Below, piece by piece: positions 7,384-14,761 of a stretch of DNA of 51,496 nt. The notes beneath the pieces are model-generated. The model made no database searches and had not been told where the DNA came from. It worked only from the letters and a program-made list of their open reading frames with translations. A program made the position numbers and the translations under genes. Every line of letters starts with the position of its first letter. The first letter of the stretch is position 1. Source of the DNA: Chitinispirillia bacterium (GTDB lineage: Bacteria; Fibrobacterota; Chitinivibrionia; Chitinivibrionales; Chitinispirillaceae); the NCBI GenBank assembly GCA_009784115.1, contig WRCH01000006.1, positions 1-51,496 on the forward strand, written 5' to 3'.

Positions 7384-9564
7384 ATGCGCGTTTTTTATGG
7401 TTTGATTTTATCAATATTTGCCTTATTAATGATTATGACGGCTTCATGTACTCTTAGAGAAGAGGGGCCTGAGGTGCAGATTGTGGTTGGCGAGGCGTCT
7501 TTGCTGAGAAACGGCAAGGTACAGCCCCTTACGGCAGGGCTTAAACTTAAACTTTGGGACTCGCTGACAGTTGCGCCGGGCTCAAAAATAAAAATCGCCG
7601 CCGGATTAGGTACCGTTTACGTAAATGAGAGATCAAACTTGCAGTTGACGCGCACCACAGGAGTTGAGGATATCGCGTTAGTAGCCCACAGCGGCGAGTT
7701 GCACTTTGTCATGCGGGACGGGTCTCATGCCGTGTGCCGTACCGGAGACGCGTTTATCACCATAAGAAATGCCGACGCCGCGCTCAGTGTCGCTCCATCC
7801 GGTAAGAGTGCGCAAATAGCTGTGCTTAGAGGAGAAGCGCTTGTAAATCGCAGCGGGGAAGAGACGCGCGTTATCTCCTGTACTAAAGCGTTTATAGAGC
7901 CGGCGTCCGCGCCGCAAAAAGAGGTGATTCAAGCAGATGAGGTTGAGCGGCTCAAAGAGTGGGTGGGTAAGAGCGTTATCGAAAAAGCGGTCGCGTCTGC
8001 CCGGTGCCGTATTCAGCAGGTTGCGGCGGCTCCGCAGCCGGAGCCTGTTGAAACAGCTGCAGCTACCGTCAGCGTCATTATGGCGGAGAGCCCTCCTCAA
8101 ATACCTGCGCGTCCAAGGCAGATTATACTTCCGCCGGTTGATACCGTAAGCGAAGAGCCGCCAAAAGTTTATGAACCTGCAGTAAAAACTCCCGAACCAA
8201 AACCCGAACCCGAGCCGGCTCCGGTTGTAATCACAACCCCTGTCCCAGCTCCGGTTCCTGTTTCGGCTGCCGCTCCAAGGATAACAATTGATTATCTAAG
8301 CGGCCCAAGACAGGCTTTTGCCGGACAGGAGATGGTTTTCAAAGTAGGCGTAAGCGCGGGCGCTCCTAAAGAATTTTTATGGCGTTTTAAATTAGGCGCC
8401 GAGGTTATTGAGAAGAAGAGCGCAGTGCCTCAGGTGAGTATAAAACTTGAAAAGGCGGGTGATTACACTTTGATATGTGAAGTCATCGGCGAAAAAGGCG
8501 GGCGTGTATCACAACAAATCGCTGTGAAAATCGTAAACAGTCCTGTGATAGCAGACGCGGGCGGACCTTATAAAGCGATGGTAAATACTCCTGTGAAATT
8601 CAGAGGCAGCGCGGAGAGCCGCTTTAGTAACTTGGTACTTTACGAATGGCATATAGGAGGTTCGCCGGCTCCGGCTTTCTCTTCCGCCACCCCTGCCGCT
8701 TTTGATCATACTTTTACCAAGTCGGGGAAGCATCAGGTTATATTCAGCGTGCGCGCGGCAAACGGAGCGGTTGGGAGCGACACTATTACCGTTGATGTAA
8801 GTACACAGGCGCCTGTAGCAAACGCGGGGGAAGATATCGTTTCAAGAGCCGGACGCAGGGTGAGACTTCGGGGAACAGGCGCGGTTCCCGGCGGCGGTGA
8901 AATTGTTAAATACGAGTGGGATTTTAACGGCAGCGGAATTTTTGACTGGAGCTCGGCAACAACCGGTACTGTTCAGCATGTATTTAACGCATACGCAACT
9001 CCGGTTCTAAGGGTGACAAACTCCCTTGGCGTGAGCGCAACCGATACTATGCGTGTTGTTATCTGTCCTGAAGGAATGGTTACCGCGGAGCAGGGGAGGT
9101 TTTGCATAGATCAATATGAGTGGCCCAATAGCCGCGGCACGGTTCCGCATGTAAATATGAGCTGGCATGAGGCGGTGCAGGCGTGTCAAAGCGCGGGTAA
9201 GAGGCTCTGCACAAGCAGCGAGTGGCAGGGAGCGTGCAGAAATGACAGGACTCAAAGGCAGGCGGGGCGCAGAGTATATCCTTATGGAACAGATTTTGAT
9301 AAAAACAGATGCAACACCCTTGGCAACTTCAAAACAAAAAACAGGCTCAGCGCCTCCGGAATATATAACGACTGCGCCGGTTCACTTTCGGTATTTGACA
9401 TGAGCGGCAACGCCTCAGAATGGGTAGACTCTAATGACGGCGCGACAGCGCCCGCTTACGGCGGATTTTATCAGAGCGGCGCTAACGACAGTAACTGTGA
9501 CTCTTTTGTTACACTTGATAAAAACAGAAAATATTTTTACGTAGGATTTAGATGCTGCAAGTAA
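7384..9564 (+). CDS. FecR/PKD lipoprotein with C-terminal formylglycine-generating-enzyme-like (C-lectin fold) domain
   Basis: A 726-residue predicted lipoprotein: signal peptide ending TASC (Cys22); a FecR-like beta domain (~32-170, VVGEASLLRNGKVQPL ... KIKIAAGLGTVYVNE); a Pro/Glu-rich spacer (~200-295, EPKPEPEPAPV); two to three PKD-like Ig domains (~295-560, with ADAGGPYKAMVNTPV and ANAGEDIVSRAG); and a Cys-rich C-terminus (~565-726) with FCIDQYEWPN, VSWHEA-like MSWHEAVQAC, GKRLCTSSEWQGAC, MSGNASEWV and GFRCCK. That last domain is the SUMF1/FGE-like variant of the C-type-lectin fold, used here more likely for binding than catalysis. Its last 13 bases overlap lnt, so the two are translated together. 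AAAGG sits ahead of the ATG. Confidence 0.85.
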   Translation: MRVFYGLILSIFALLMIMTASCTLREEGPEVQIVVGEASLLRNGKVQPLTAGLKLKLWDSLTVAPGSKIKIAAGLGTVYVNERSNLQLTRTTGVEDIALVAHSGELHFVMRDGSHAVCRTGDAFITIRNADAALSVAPSGKSAQIAVLRGEALVNRSGEETRVISCTKAFIEPASAPQKEVIQADEVERLKEWVGKSVIEKAVASARCRIQQVAAAPQPEPVETAAATVSVIMAESPPQIPARPRQIILPPVDTVSEEPPKVYEPAVKTPEPKPEPEPAPVVITTPVPAPVPVSAAAPRITIDYLSGPRQAFAGQEMVFKVGVSAGAPKEFLWRFKLGAEVIEKKSAVPQVSIKLEKAGDYTLICEVIGEKGGRVSQQIAVKIVNSPVIADAGGPYKAMVNTPVKFRGSAESRFSNLVLYEWHIGGSPAPAFSSATPAAFDHTFTKSGKHQVIFSVRAANGAVGSDTITVDVSTQAPVANAGEDIVSRAGRRVRLRGTGAVPGGGEIVKYEWDFNGSGIFDWSSATTGTVQHVFNAYATPVLRVTNSLGVSATDTMRVVICPEGMVTAEQGRFCIDQYEWPNSRGTVPHVNMSWHEAVQACQSAGKRLCTSSEWQGACRNDRTQRQAGRRVYPYGTDFDKNRCNTLGNFKTKNRLSASGIYNDCAGSLSVFDMSGNASEWVDSNDGATAPAYGGFYQSGANDSNCDSFVTLDKNRKYFYVGFRCCK

Positions 9565-11252
9565 TATTAAAAAAAATCGGCGATTTTTATGAGCGTAAAA
9601 ATCGATGGTGGCTTGCGGCGTTAGCGGGGGCTCTTTACTCGCTTTGTCTGCCGCCCTTTAACTCAATGCTCCACCCGCTGTTTACTCCGATGCCGCTTCT
9701 AAGCTTTGCGGCGATAATACCGTTTATCTATTTTGCCACACGTCCATCCCGCAAAAGAGCTTTGATCCATACTTATATCTACTGTGTGTCAATGTCGCTG
9801 GCTCAATATTATTGGATAGGCAATGTAAACGTACGGGGGCTTTGGGCGCTTGTTTTAGTTGGGGTAGTTCTCATCTCTTTTCTTTTCGGCGCGTATTATT
9901 TTGTTGCGGCGCTCGCGCTCAGGTTTTGTGTCCGCCACATTCCGCGTTTATACATAGCGGTATTTCCCGCCATTTGGGTGCTTACCGAATACAGCCGTAC
10001 TTTGGGTGAATTGCGTTTCCCATGGTCGCTTCTTGGCTATAGTTCCGCGGGGATTCTTCCTTTAGCGCAGTTCTCATCGTTTACTGGAGTTTGGGGTCTC
10101 TCATTTTTAATTGTTTGCGGCAATGTTGTCTTATGGGAATTATTGCGCGCTGTTAAGCAAGGCAAAAATTACAGGAAACAGTGGATTGCGTGCTGCGGAT
10201 GGGCTGCGCTTGTAATAGGGATTTTTATATGGGGAGCGGTACGTTTGAACACTGAGCCTCAAAATACGAAAACTTCCCGGATAGCTATTCTGCAAAGCGA
10301 CATGGATCAGTTTAACTGGACGGCAAACTCTACAGACAGCGCCTTTGAGATAAGCGGACAAATGGTAACGGAAGCGATGAAAGATGAACCGGAATTTATA
10401 ATTTTTCCCGAAAGCGCTCTGCACTGTTACCTTGCGAGGCGCACAGAGCGCCGCATGGCCGCGCACTCATGGGCGAGGCAGGCAAATATTCCGATTCTCG
10501 CCGGCGCGCTGCACTGGGAGTACGGCAAGGGTGAAGTTGGTTCAAGCGAGGAGTACGATGTATATAACACCGCTTTTCTTATCGAAAAAGACAAGCTCAC
10601 TCCCTATCATAAAATAATACTTGTGCCGTTTTCGGAGATAATGCCTTTTCAGGCGAAATTACCTCTTGTCTCAAGAGTAAATTTGGGCGGCGCCTCGTTT
10701 AAGCAGGGGGAAGAGGAGACGATATGGCGCATAAATGAAAATTTAGAGATCGCTCCATATATCTGTTATGAGATAATTTTTCCCTCATTTGTCCAAAGGC
10801 GTCTCAAAGAGTCTACAAACCTGATTGTAAACATAACAAACGACGGCTGGTTTGGCCGCTCTTCAGGCCCGTATCAGCACGCGGCAATGTCTCAGATGCG
10901 CTCTATCGAAAACGGAATCTCCATGTCGCGCTCCGCTAATTCAGGTATCAGCATGCACGTTGACCCATACGGCAGGATCATATCAAGAACCAAGCTATAC
11001 GAACGCGCGATTATCACTAATGATGTTCCTGTGTACAGAGTCGCAACTTTCTACAACCGCTTCGGCGACTGGTTCGTTACGTTTTGTCTATTGTTGACAA
11101 TTGCGGGAATTACGGCTGGTTTTATCAAGAAGAAGCGTCCGGGTGAGATAACGCTCCCGCTTCTTGTTGAGGAGCAAAAACTTGCGGCAGCGGGCGGGGC
11201 AGCGGGCAGTGCGCGGTGTTCGGGAAGTCAAATAGAGTCAAAAAAGTTTTGA
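9552..11252 (+). CDS. lnt: apolipoprotein N-acyltransferase
   Basis: A 566-residue inner-membrane enzyme that adds the third acyl chain to lipoproteins. An N-terminal bundle of membrane helices (~15-225) precedes a nitrilase-like domain. The catalytic triad is visible: Glu287 in IIFPESAL, Lys354 in YHKIILVPFSE, Cys405 in APYICYEIIFP, followed by NITNDGWFG, matching E. coli Glu267/Lys335/Cys387. The C-terminus ends in a low-complexity Ala/Gly tail (LAAAGGAAGSARCSG) that is not part of the family. It is coupled to the upstream lipoprotein gene by overlap, in keeping with lipoprotein maturation. Confidence 0.95.
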   Translation: MLQVILKKIGDFYERKNRWWLAALAGALYSLCLPPFNSMLHPLFTPMPLLSFAAIIPFIYFATRPSRKRALIHTYIYCVSMSLAQYYWIGNVNVRGLWALVLVGVVLISFLFGAYYFVAALALRFCVRHIPRLYIAVFPAIWVLTEYSRTLGELRFPWSLLGYSSAGILPLAQFSSFTGVWGLSFLIVCGNVVLWELLRAVKQGKNYRKQWIACCGWAALVIGIFIWGAVRLNTEPQNTKTSRIAILQSDMDQFNWTANSTDSAFEISGQMVTEAMKDEPEFIIFPESALHCYLARRTERRMAAHSWARQANIPILAGALHWEYGKGEVGSSEEYDVYNTAFLIEKDKLTPYHKIILVPFSEIMPFQAKLPLVSRVNLGGASFKQGEEETIWRINENLEIAPYICYEIIFPSFVQRRLKESTNLIVNITNDGWFGRSSGPYQHAAMSQMRSIENGISMSRSANSGISMHVDPYGRIISRTKLYERAIITNDVPVYRVATFYNRFGDWFVTFCLLLTIAGITAGFIKKKRPGEITLPLLVEEQKLAAAGGAAGSARCSGSQIESKKF

Positions 11253-11339
11253 AGTGGTGATCTTCAAATGAAACTTGAAAAAAATCAAAAAATGCTTGAC
11301 AAAGAGGTGCGGTTTTTCCAACGGAGCTGGTGAACAGCG

Positions 11340-11470
11340 GCACTACCCATGGGTTAGTGATTACGCCCCTTTGGGGCTAAGAGAGATATCGTAGGCATGT
11401 AATTCCCCGGGCTTTGGCCCGGGGTTAGTGATATGTCACCCCGTTGGGGTGCTGAAAAAGAAAAAAACTT
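11340..11470. repeat. intergenic palindrome cluster between lnt and asd
   Basis: Three hairpins lie in a row between convergent genes: a GCCCCTTTGGGGC type at about 11365-11377, CCCCGGGC-TTTG-GCCCGGGG at 11405-11424, and CACCCC-GTT-GGGGTG at 11437-11451. Each is flanked by ttagtga-like words. Their position after both stop codons suggests bidirectional terminators, but the repeated style across the window argues for a REP-like element family. Confidence 0.7.
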
Positions 11471-11477
11471 CTGAAAA

Positions 11478-12602
11478 TTACTTGCTGATATGCTCAAGAG
11501 CGATCTTAAACATTCTGCGCACCGGCTCCGCGGCGCCCCACAAGAGCTGATCACCTACTGTAAAAGCAGTTAAGTAATCCGGCCCGAGATTCATCTTGCG
11601 CAGACGGCCCGCGGGAACCGTCAGCGTGCCGCTCACTGCCGTTGGAGTAAGTTCACGCAGCGTGTCCTCTTTGACATTAGGTACTACTTTCGCCCACTCA
11701 TGATCTTTCGCGATCATCTCTGTAATCTCATCAAGAGGAACATCTTTTGTCATCTTAATAGTAAGCCCCTGGCTGTGGCATCTCATAGCTCCGACTCTTA
11801 CGCACAGACCGTCAACCGGGATTGTTTTACCGCCGTCTAAGCCCAAGATTTTATTAGTCTCGGCGCCGCCTTTCCACTCTTCGCGGGTTTGACCGTTCTC
11901 CATCCCTTTGTCAATCCACGGGATGAGCGACGCGGCGAGAGGTGCGCCGAAGTTTGCGGTTGGGATTGCACTGCCGCGCAGTTCATTGGTTATGATTTTG
12001 TCAAGCTCAAGTGCGCTTGCCGCCGGATTTTCGAGCGTCTCTTTTGAGGCGTTAGACAGGTGGGCCATCTGTGCCACAAGCTCTTTCATGTTTTTCGCGC
12101 CTGCTCCGCTTGATGCCTGATAGGTCATGCTTGATACCCATTCGATCAAGTTTCGCTTAAACAAACCGGAAAAAGCCATGAGCATAAGACTTACCGTACA
12201 GTTGCCGCCTATAAAATCTTTAATGCCGTTTTTTAATCCATTGTCAATTACATTACGGTTTACAGGATCAAGTACGATAATGCTTGATTCTTTCATGCGC
12301 AATGCGGAAGCCGCGTCAATCCAATACCCTTTAAATCCGGCTGCGCGAAGTTTCGGATACACTTCATTTGTATAATCGCCGCCCTGACACGATACTATAA
12401 TGTCAAGTATTTTAAGTTCGTCGATATTAAAAGCGTCTTTGAGCGGGGGAGTCTCAAATCCTATAGACGGCCCCTTGCCGCCAAGCTGTGAAGTTGTAAA
12501 AAAAGTGGGTTCAAATCCCGCGAAATCACCCTCACTGAGCATTCTCTCCATGAGCACAGAGCCAACCATGCCGCGCCATCCTACAAAACCTGCTTTTATC
12601 AT
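11478..12602 (-). CDS. asd: aspartate-semialdehyde dehydrogenase
   Basis: A 374-residue enzyme that reduces aspartyl phosphate to aspartate semialdehyde for lysine/diaminopimelate, threonine and methionine synthesis. Seen: N-terminal NADP-binding loop [17 protein letters not shown], active-site Cys135 in [10 protein letters not shown] (same number as E. coli Cys135), the [11 protein letters not shown] loop, and a late [15 protein letters not shown] with the substrate-binding and catalytic His. Length and motifs match the E. coli-type rather than the Bacillus-type subfamily. It is monocistronic and divergent from the DUF2914 gene. Promoter elements for its neighbour lie in the shared 130-base gap. 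Confidence 0.97.
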   Translation of the reverse strand: MIKAGFVGWRGMVGSVLMERMLSEGDFAGFEPTFFTTSQLGGKGPSIGFETPPLKDAFNIDELKILDIIVSCQGGDYTNEVYPKLRAAGFKGYWIDAASALRMKESSIIVLDPVNRNVIDNGLKNGIKDFIGGNCTVSLMLMAFSGLFKRNLIEWVSSMTYQASSGAGAKNMKELVAQMAHLSNASKETLENPAASALELDKIITNELRGSAIPTANFGAPLAASLIPWIDKGMENGQTREEWKGGAETNKILGLDGGKTIPVDGLCVRVGAMRCHSQGLTIKMTKDVPLDEITEMIAKDHEWAKVVPNVKEDTLRELTPTAVSGTLTVPAGRLRKMNLGPDYLTAFTVGDQLLWGAAEPVRRMFKIALEHISK

Positions 12603-12655
12603 ACGGGCAAAAACTCCTTTTTTAGTGTTAAGTGCAATAAATATAATAAAAATCC

Positions 12656-12684
12656 TTGACTCTAAGATGTTTTTTTCTTAAACT
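12656..12684 (+). promoter_or_regulatory. candidate sigma-70-type promoter for the DUF2914 gene
   Basis: TTGACT at 12656-12661 is followed by a 17-base spacer and TAAACT at 12679-12684, about 50 bases before the ATG at 12736. The spacing is ideal, the -35 has five of six consensus bases and the -10 has four. Confidence 0.55.
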
Positions 12685-12735
12685 ATATGTAATACGGTGA
12701 TACAGTGTGTTCACATAATTTCATGGAGGGTTGGT

Positions 12736-13389
12736 ATGCGTGTGTCAGTAACAATTGCGGCGGTGTGCTTGCTTTTGGGTAGTTCTGTTATATTTGCGGA
12801 GGGTGAAGCGAAAAAAGAAACAGCTGCTCCGGCAGAGAAAAAATGTGATGCTAAAAAAGAAGCTGCCGTTCCCGCAGAAAAAAAGAACGAAGTGAAAGAG
12901 GTTAAAAAAGAAGCTGCTCCTGCTGGGGCTCCCGCGCCAAAAGCTGAAAAAAAGGCTGCGCCGGCTGCAACTGAGAAAAAGGGTGAAGTTAAAAAAGATG
13001 CGGTTGCTCCCGCATCTAAAGCTGAAAAGAAAGTTGCCGCTCCGCGCGGGGCTTCCGGTATGACAGTTAAAAAGGGTGTTGTCTGTTCTTCCATAAAAGA
13101 TAGAAGGGAGCCGGTTGGAGCGTCAGATAAATTCTCCAAGGATGTAAAAGAGCTCTTCTTTTTCACCCACGTTACAGGCGCTGTGGATACCATGAAAATT
13201 GAACACCGCTGGTTCCATAACGGAAATCGTGTTCAGACAACGGTGCTGCCTGTCAGATCACCATACTTCCGTACTTTCAGCAGACGCACGTTTGCAAATC
13301 CTGCTGATAATATTGGAAAATGGAAAGTGGAGGCGGTTGATCAGGCTAAAGGCACGGTGCTGAAATCTGTGGAGTTTACAATTGAGTGA
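12736..13389 (+). CDS. secreted Lys/Ala-rich DUF2914 protein
   Basis: About 217 residues when begun at the ATG at 12736, which has GGAGGG seven bases upstream and opens a clear signal peptide (VSVTIAAVCLLLGSSVIFAEG); an earlier ATG at 12697 would bury it. Residues ~20-120 are a low-complexity run of KKEAAPA-type units, probably an extended periplasmic spacer. The last ~100 residues form a DUF2914 domain: FFFTHVTGAVDTMKIEHRWFHNG, then IGKWKVEAVD. The domain's job is unknown; it is commonly found on exported proteins. A strong hairpin terminator follows. Confidence 0.8.
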   Translation: MRVSVTIAAVCLLLGSSVIFAEGEAKKETAAPAEKKCDAKKEAAVPAEKKNEVKEVKKEAAPAGAPAPKAEKKAAPAATEKKGEVKKDAVAPASKAEKKVAAPRGASGMTVKKGVVCSSIKDRREPVGASDKFSKDVKELFFFTHVTGAVDTMKIEHRWFHNGNRVQTTVLPVRSPYFRTFSRRTFANPADNIGKWKVEAVDQAKGTVLKSVEFTIE

Positions 13390-13438
13390 TGTCATTAAAT
13401 AGAGTCTTAAAACAGTATTATTGACGATGATTAAGATA

Positions 13439-13472
13439 CGGGACGGCTTCAATTTCGCCGTCCCGTTGTCAT
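13439..13472 (+). terminator. rho-independent-type terminator after the DUF2914 gene
   Basis: A perfect 9-bp stem, CGGGACGGC at 13439-13447 with GCCGTCCCG at 13457-13465, has a 9-base loop and is followed by a T-containing tail. It lies 50 bases after the stop codon. Confidence 0.75.
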
Positions 13473-13550
13473 TTCAGCCGGTTGATTTGTATTGATTATC
13501 ACCGCAAACATGAGCTCGCTGTACTCACAAAAAGTACATTTTTATCAACA

Positions 13551-13618
13551 CATATCAATACTTAATTTGTATGCGCTTGCGTTCTCATTAGTTTGTGATG
13601 TAACTTAATATTGATATG
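13551..13618. promoter_or_regulatory. inverted repeat flanking the leader and overlapping the start codon of the TIGR02147 gene
   Basis: CATATCAATA at 13551-13560 is exactly complementary to TATTGATATG at 13609-13618, whose last three bases are the ATG start. It could be a two-site operator or an mRNA stem that hides the start codon. No function is shown by the sequence alone. Confidence 0.45.
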
Positions 13619-14437
13619 AACCGAATAGAACATTACGATAATTACCGCGATTTTTTAAAGGATTACTTTGAAGAGAAGAAAAGAACGAGCTCTTTCTTCT
13701 CAAGCCGCTATTTTTGCCGTAAAGCGGGACTCTCCTCTCCTTCGCTTTATCAGGAGGTAGTTGAGGGCAGGCGCAACCTTACGCAGCGCACAATCCCCGC
13801 GTTTGTTAAGGGACTCGGTCTTACCGATAAGGACGCGGCCTTTTTTAATACCCTTGTACATTATAATCAAAGTAAAACCCAGCAGGAAGCGGAGCTTTAT
13901 CTTGAACAACTGCGTAAACTTCGTGAAAAAGTAAAGGCACAGATCGTATCGCAAGACCATCATGACTATTACTCTAAATGGTACCACACCGCTTTAAGAG
14001 AGCTTGCCTGCCTCATCGACTGGAAAGATGACTATGAAAAGCTCGCGCAAAGCCTCAATCCGCCCATAACTCAAAAAGAGGCCAAAGAGAGCGTTGAGCT
14101 TTTACTCAAGCTTGAGTTTATCGTCAAGAAAAAAGACAAGTATTACCAAAGCAGTCCCGCTATAACTACAGGAACAGAGGCGATGTCAAGCAGTATCCGC
14201 AGCGTCAACAAGCAGTTCTGTGAACTTGGAATGCGGGCGCTTGATGTTTTTGCGAGAGACGAACGCTGCATATCAAACATGACAATAGGAATCTCCCGGC
14301 AAGCCTATGAGCAGATCGTTCAGGAAGCCGGTGAATTCAATGACAGAGTACGCAGTATCGTGAATAACGATAAAGAGAGTGAAACGGTTTACAATATCAA
14401 TTTTCAGATGTTCCCGCTTACAAAAAAACAGGATTAA
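13616..14437 (+). CDS. TIGR02147 family protein, putative regulator
   Basis: A 273-residue protein of the TIGR02147 family, which is expanded in Fibrobacter. Seen: opening YDNYRDFLKDYFEEKK, then SSRYFCRKAGLSSPSLYQEVVEGRRNLT (~28-58), a helix-turn-helix-like stretch, then FFNTLVHYNQSK, and a conserved central YYSKWYHTALRELACLIDW (~120-140). The C-terminal half ends NMTIGISRQAYEQIVQEAGEF. The N-terminal HTH-like pattern suggests DNA binding; molecular function in the family is unproven. It is a single gene with a long leader carrying an inverted repeat over its start. Confidence 0.85.
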   Translation: MNRIEHYDNYRDFLKDYFEEKKRTSSFFSSRYFCRKAGLSSPSLYQEVVEGRRNLTQRTIPAFVKGLGLTDKDAAFFNTLVHYNQSKTQQEAELYLEQLRKLREKVKAQIVSQDHHDYYSKWYHTALRELACLIDWKDDYEKLAQSLNPPITQKEAKESVELLLKLEFIVKKKDKYYQSSPAITTGTEAMSSSIRSVNKQFCELGMRALDVFARDERCISNMTIGISRQAYEQIVQEAGEFNDRVRSIVNNDKESETVYNINFQMFPLTKKQD

Positions 14438-14761
14438 GAGTCGCGGAAAAATTTGGGGCAGACCGTTCGATTTTGAGACGGTTTTTGCCGAATTAAGAGT
14501 TGTTTCCCCGAATTTCAAAATATTAATCAACTATTTAAACCCACTTAACCGCAATAAAATCAATACCTTACAGTACTTTGAAGATTACCACACGGTAAAT
14601 TATTGTTGACCTTGGCGGTATCCTGAATTAAATTAATATATATAGTAAGGTACCGGCCCCCCTATTCCACCGGATTTGCGGCGCTGTCTTACCTAAAATA
14701 AACCATTGGGCGTATACTGTAATTTAGAAGCCCCTTTACATGAAAAGATCAGGAGTCAGGT
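14438..14761. other. intergenic region with candidate promoter before the glycosidase gene
   Basis: About 320 bases. TTGACC at 14607-14612, a 17-base spacer and TAAATT at 14630-14635 make a reasonable promoter for the gene at 14762. The ribosome site AGGAG is at 14751-14755. A small gacggttttt-type hairpin near 14470-14500 may terminate the upstream gene. No coding region was found. Confidence 0.5.

Noticed and set aside
9060-9564. C-lectin-fold domain of the 7384 lipoprotein as a DGR target
   Set aside because: No base-level similarity to the template was seen, and its Asn/Tyr pattern does not follow TR adenines.
12711-13193. A 160-codon minus-strand frame opposite the DUF2914 gene
   Set aside because: It mirrors the Lys/Ala-rich repeats of the real gene; no ribosome site or family pattern.
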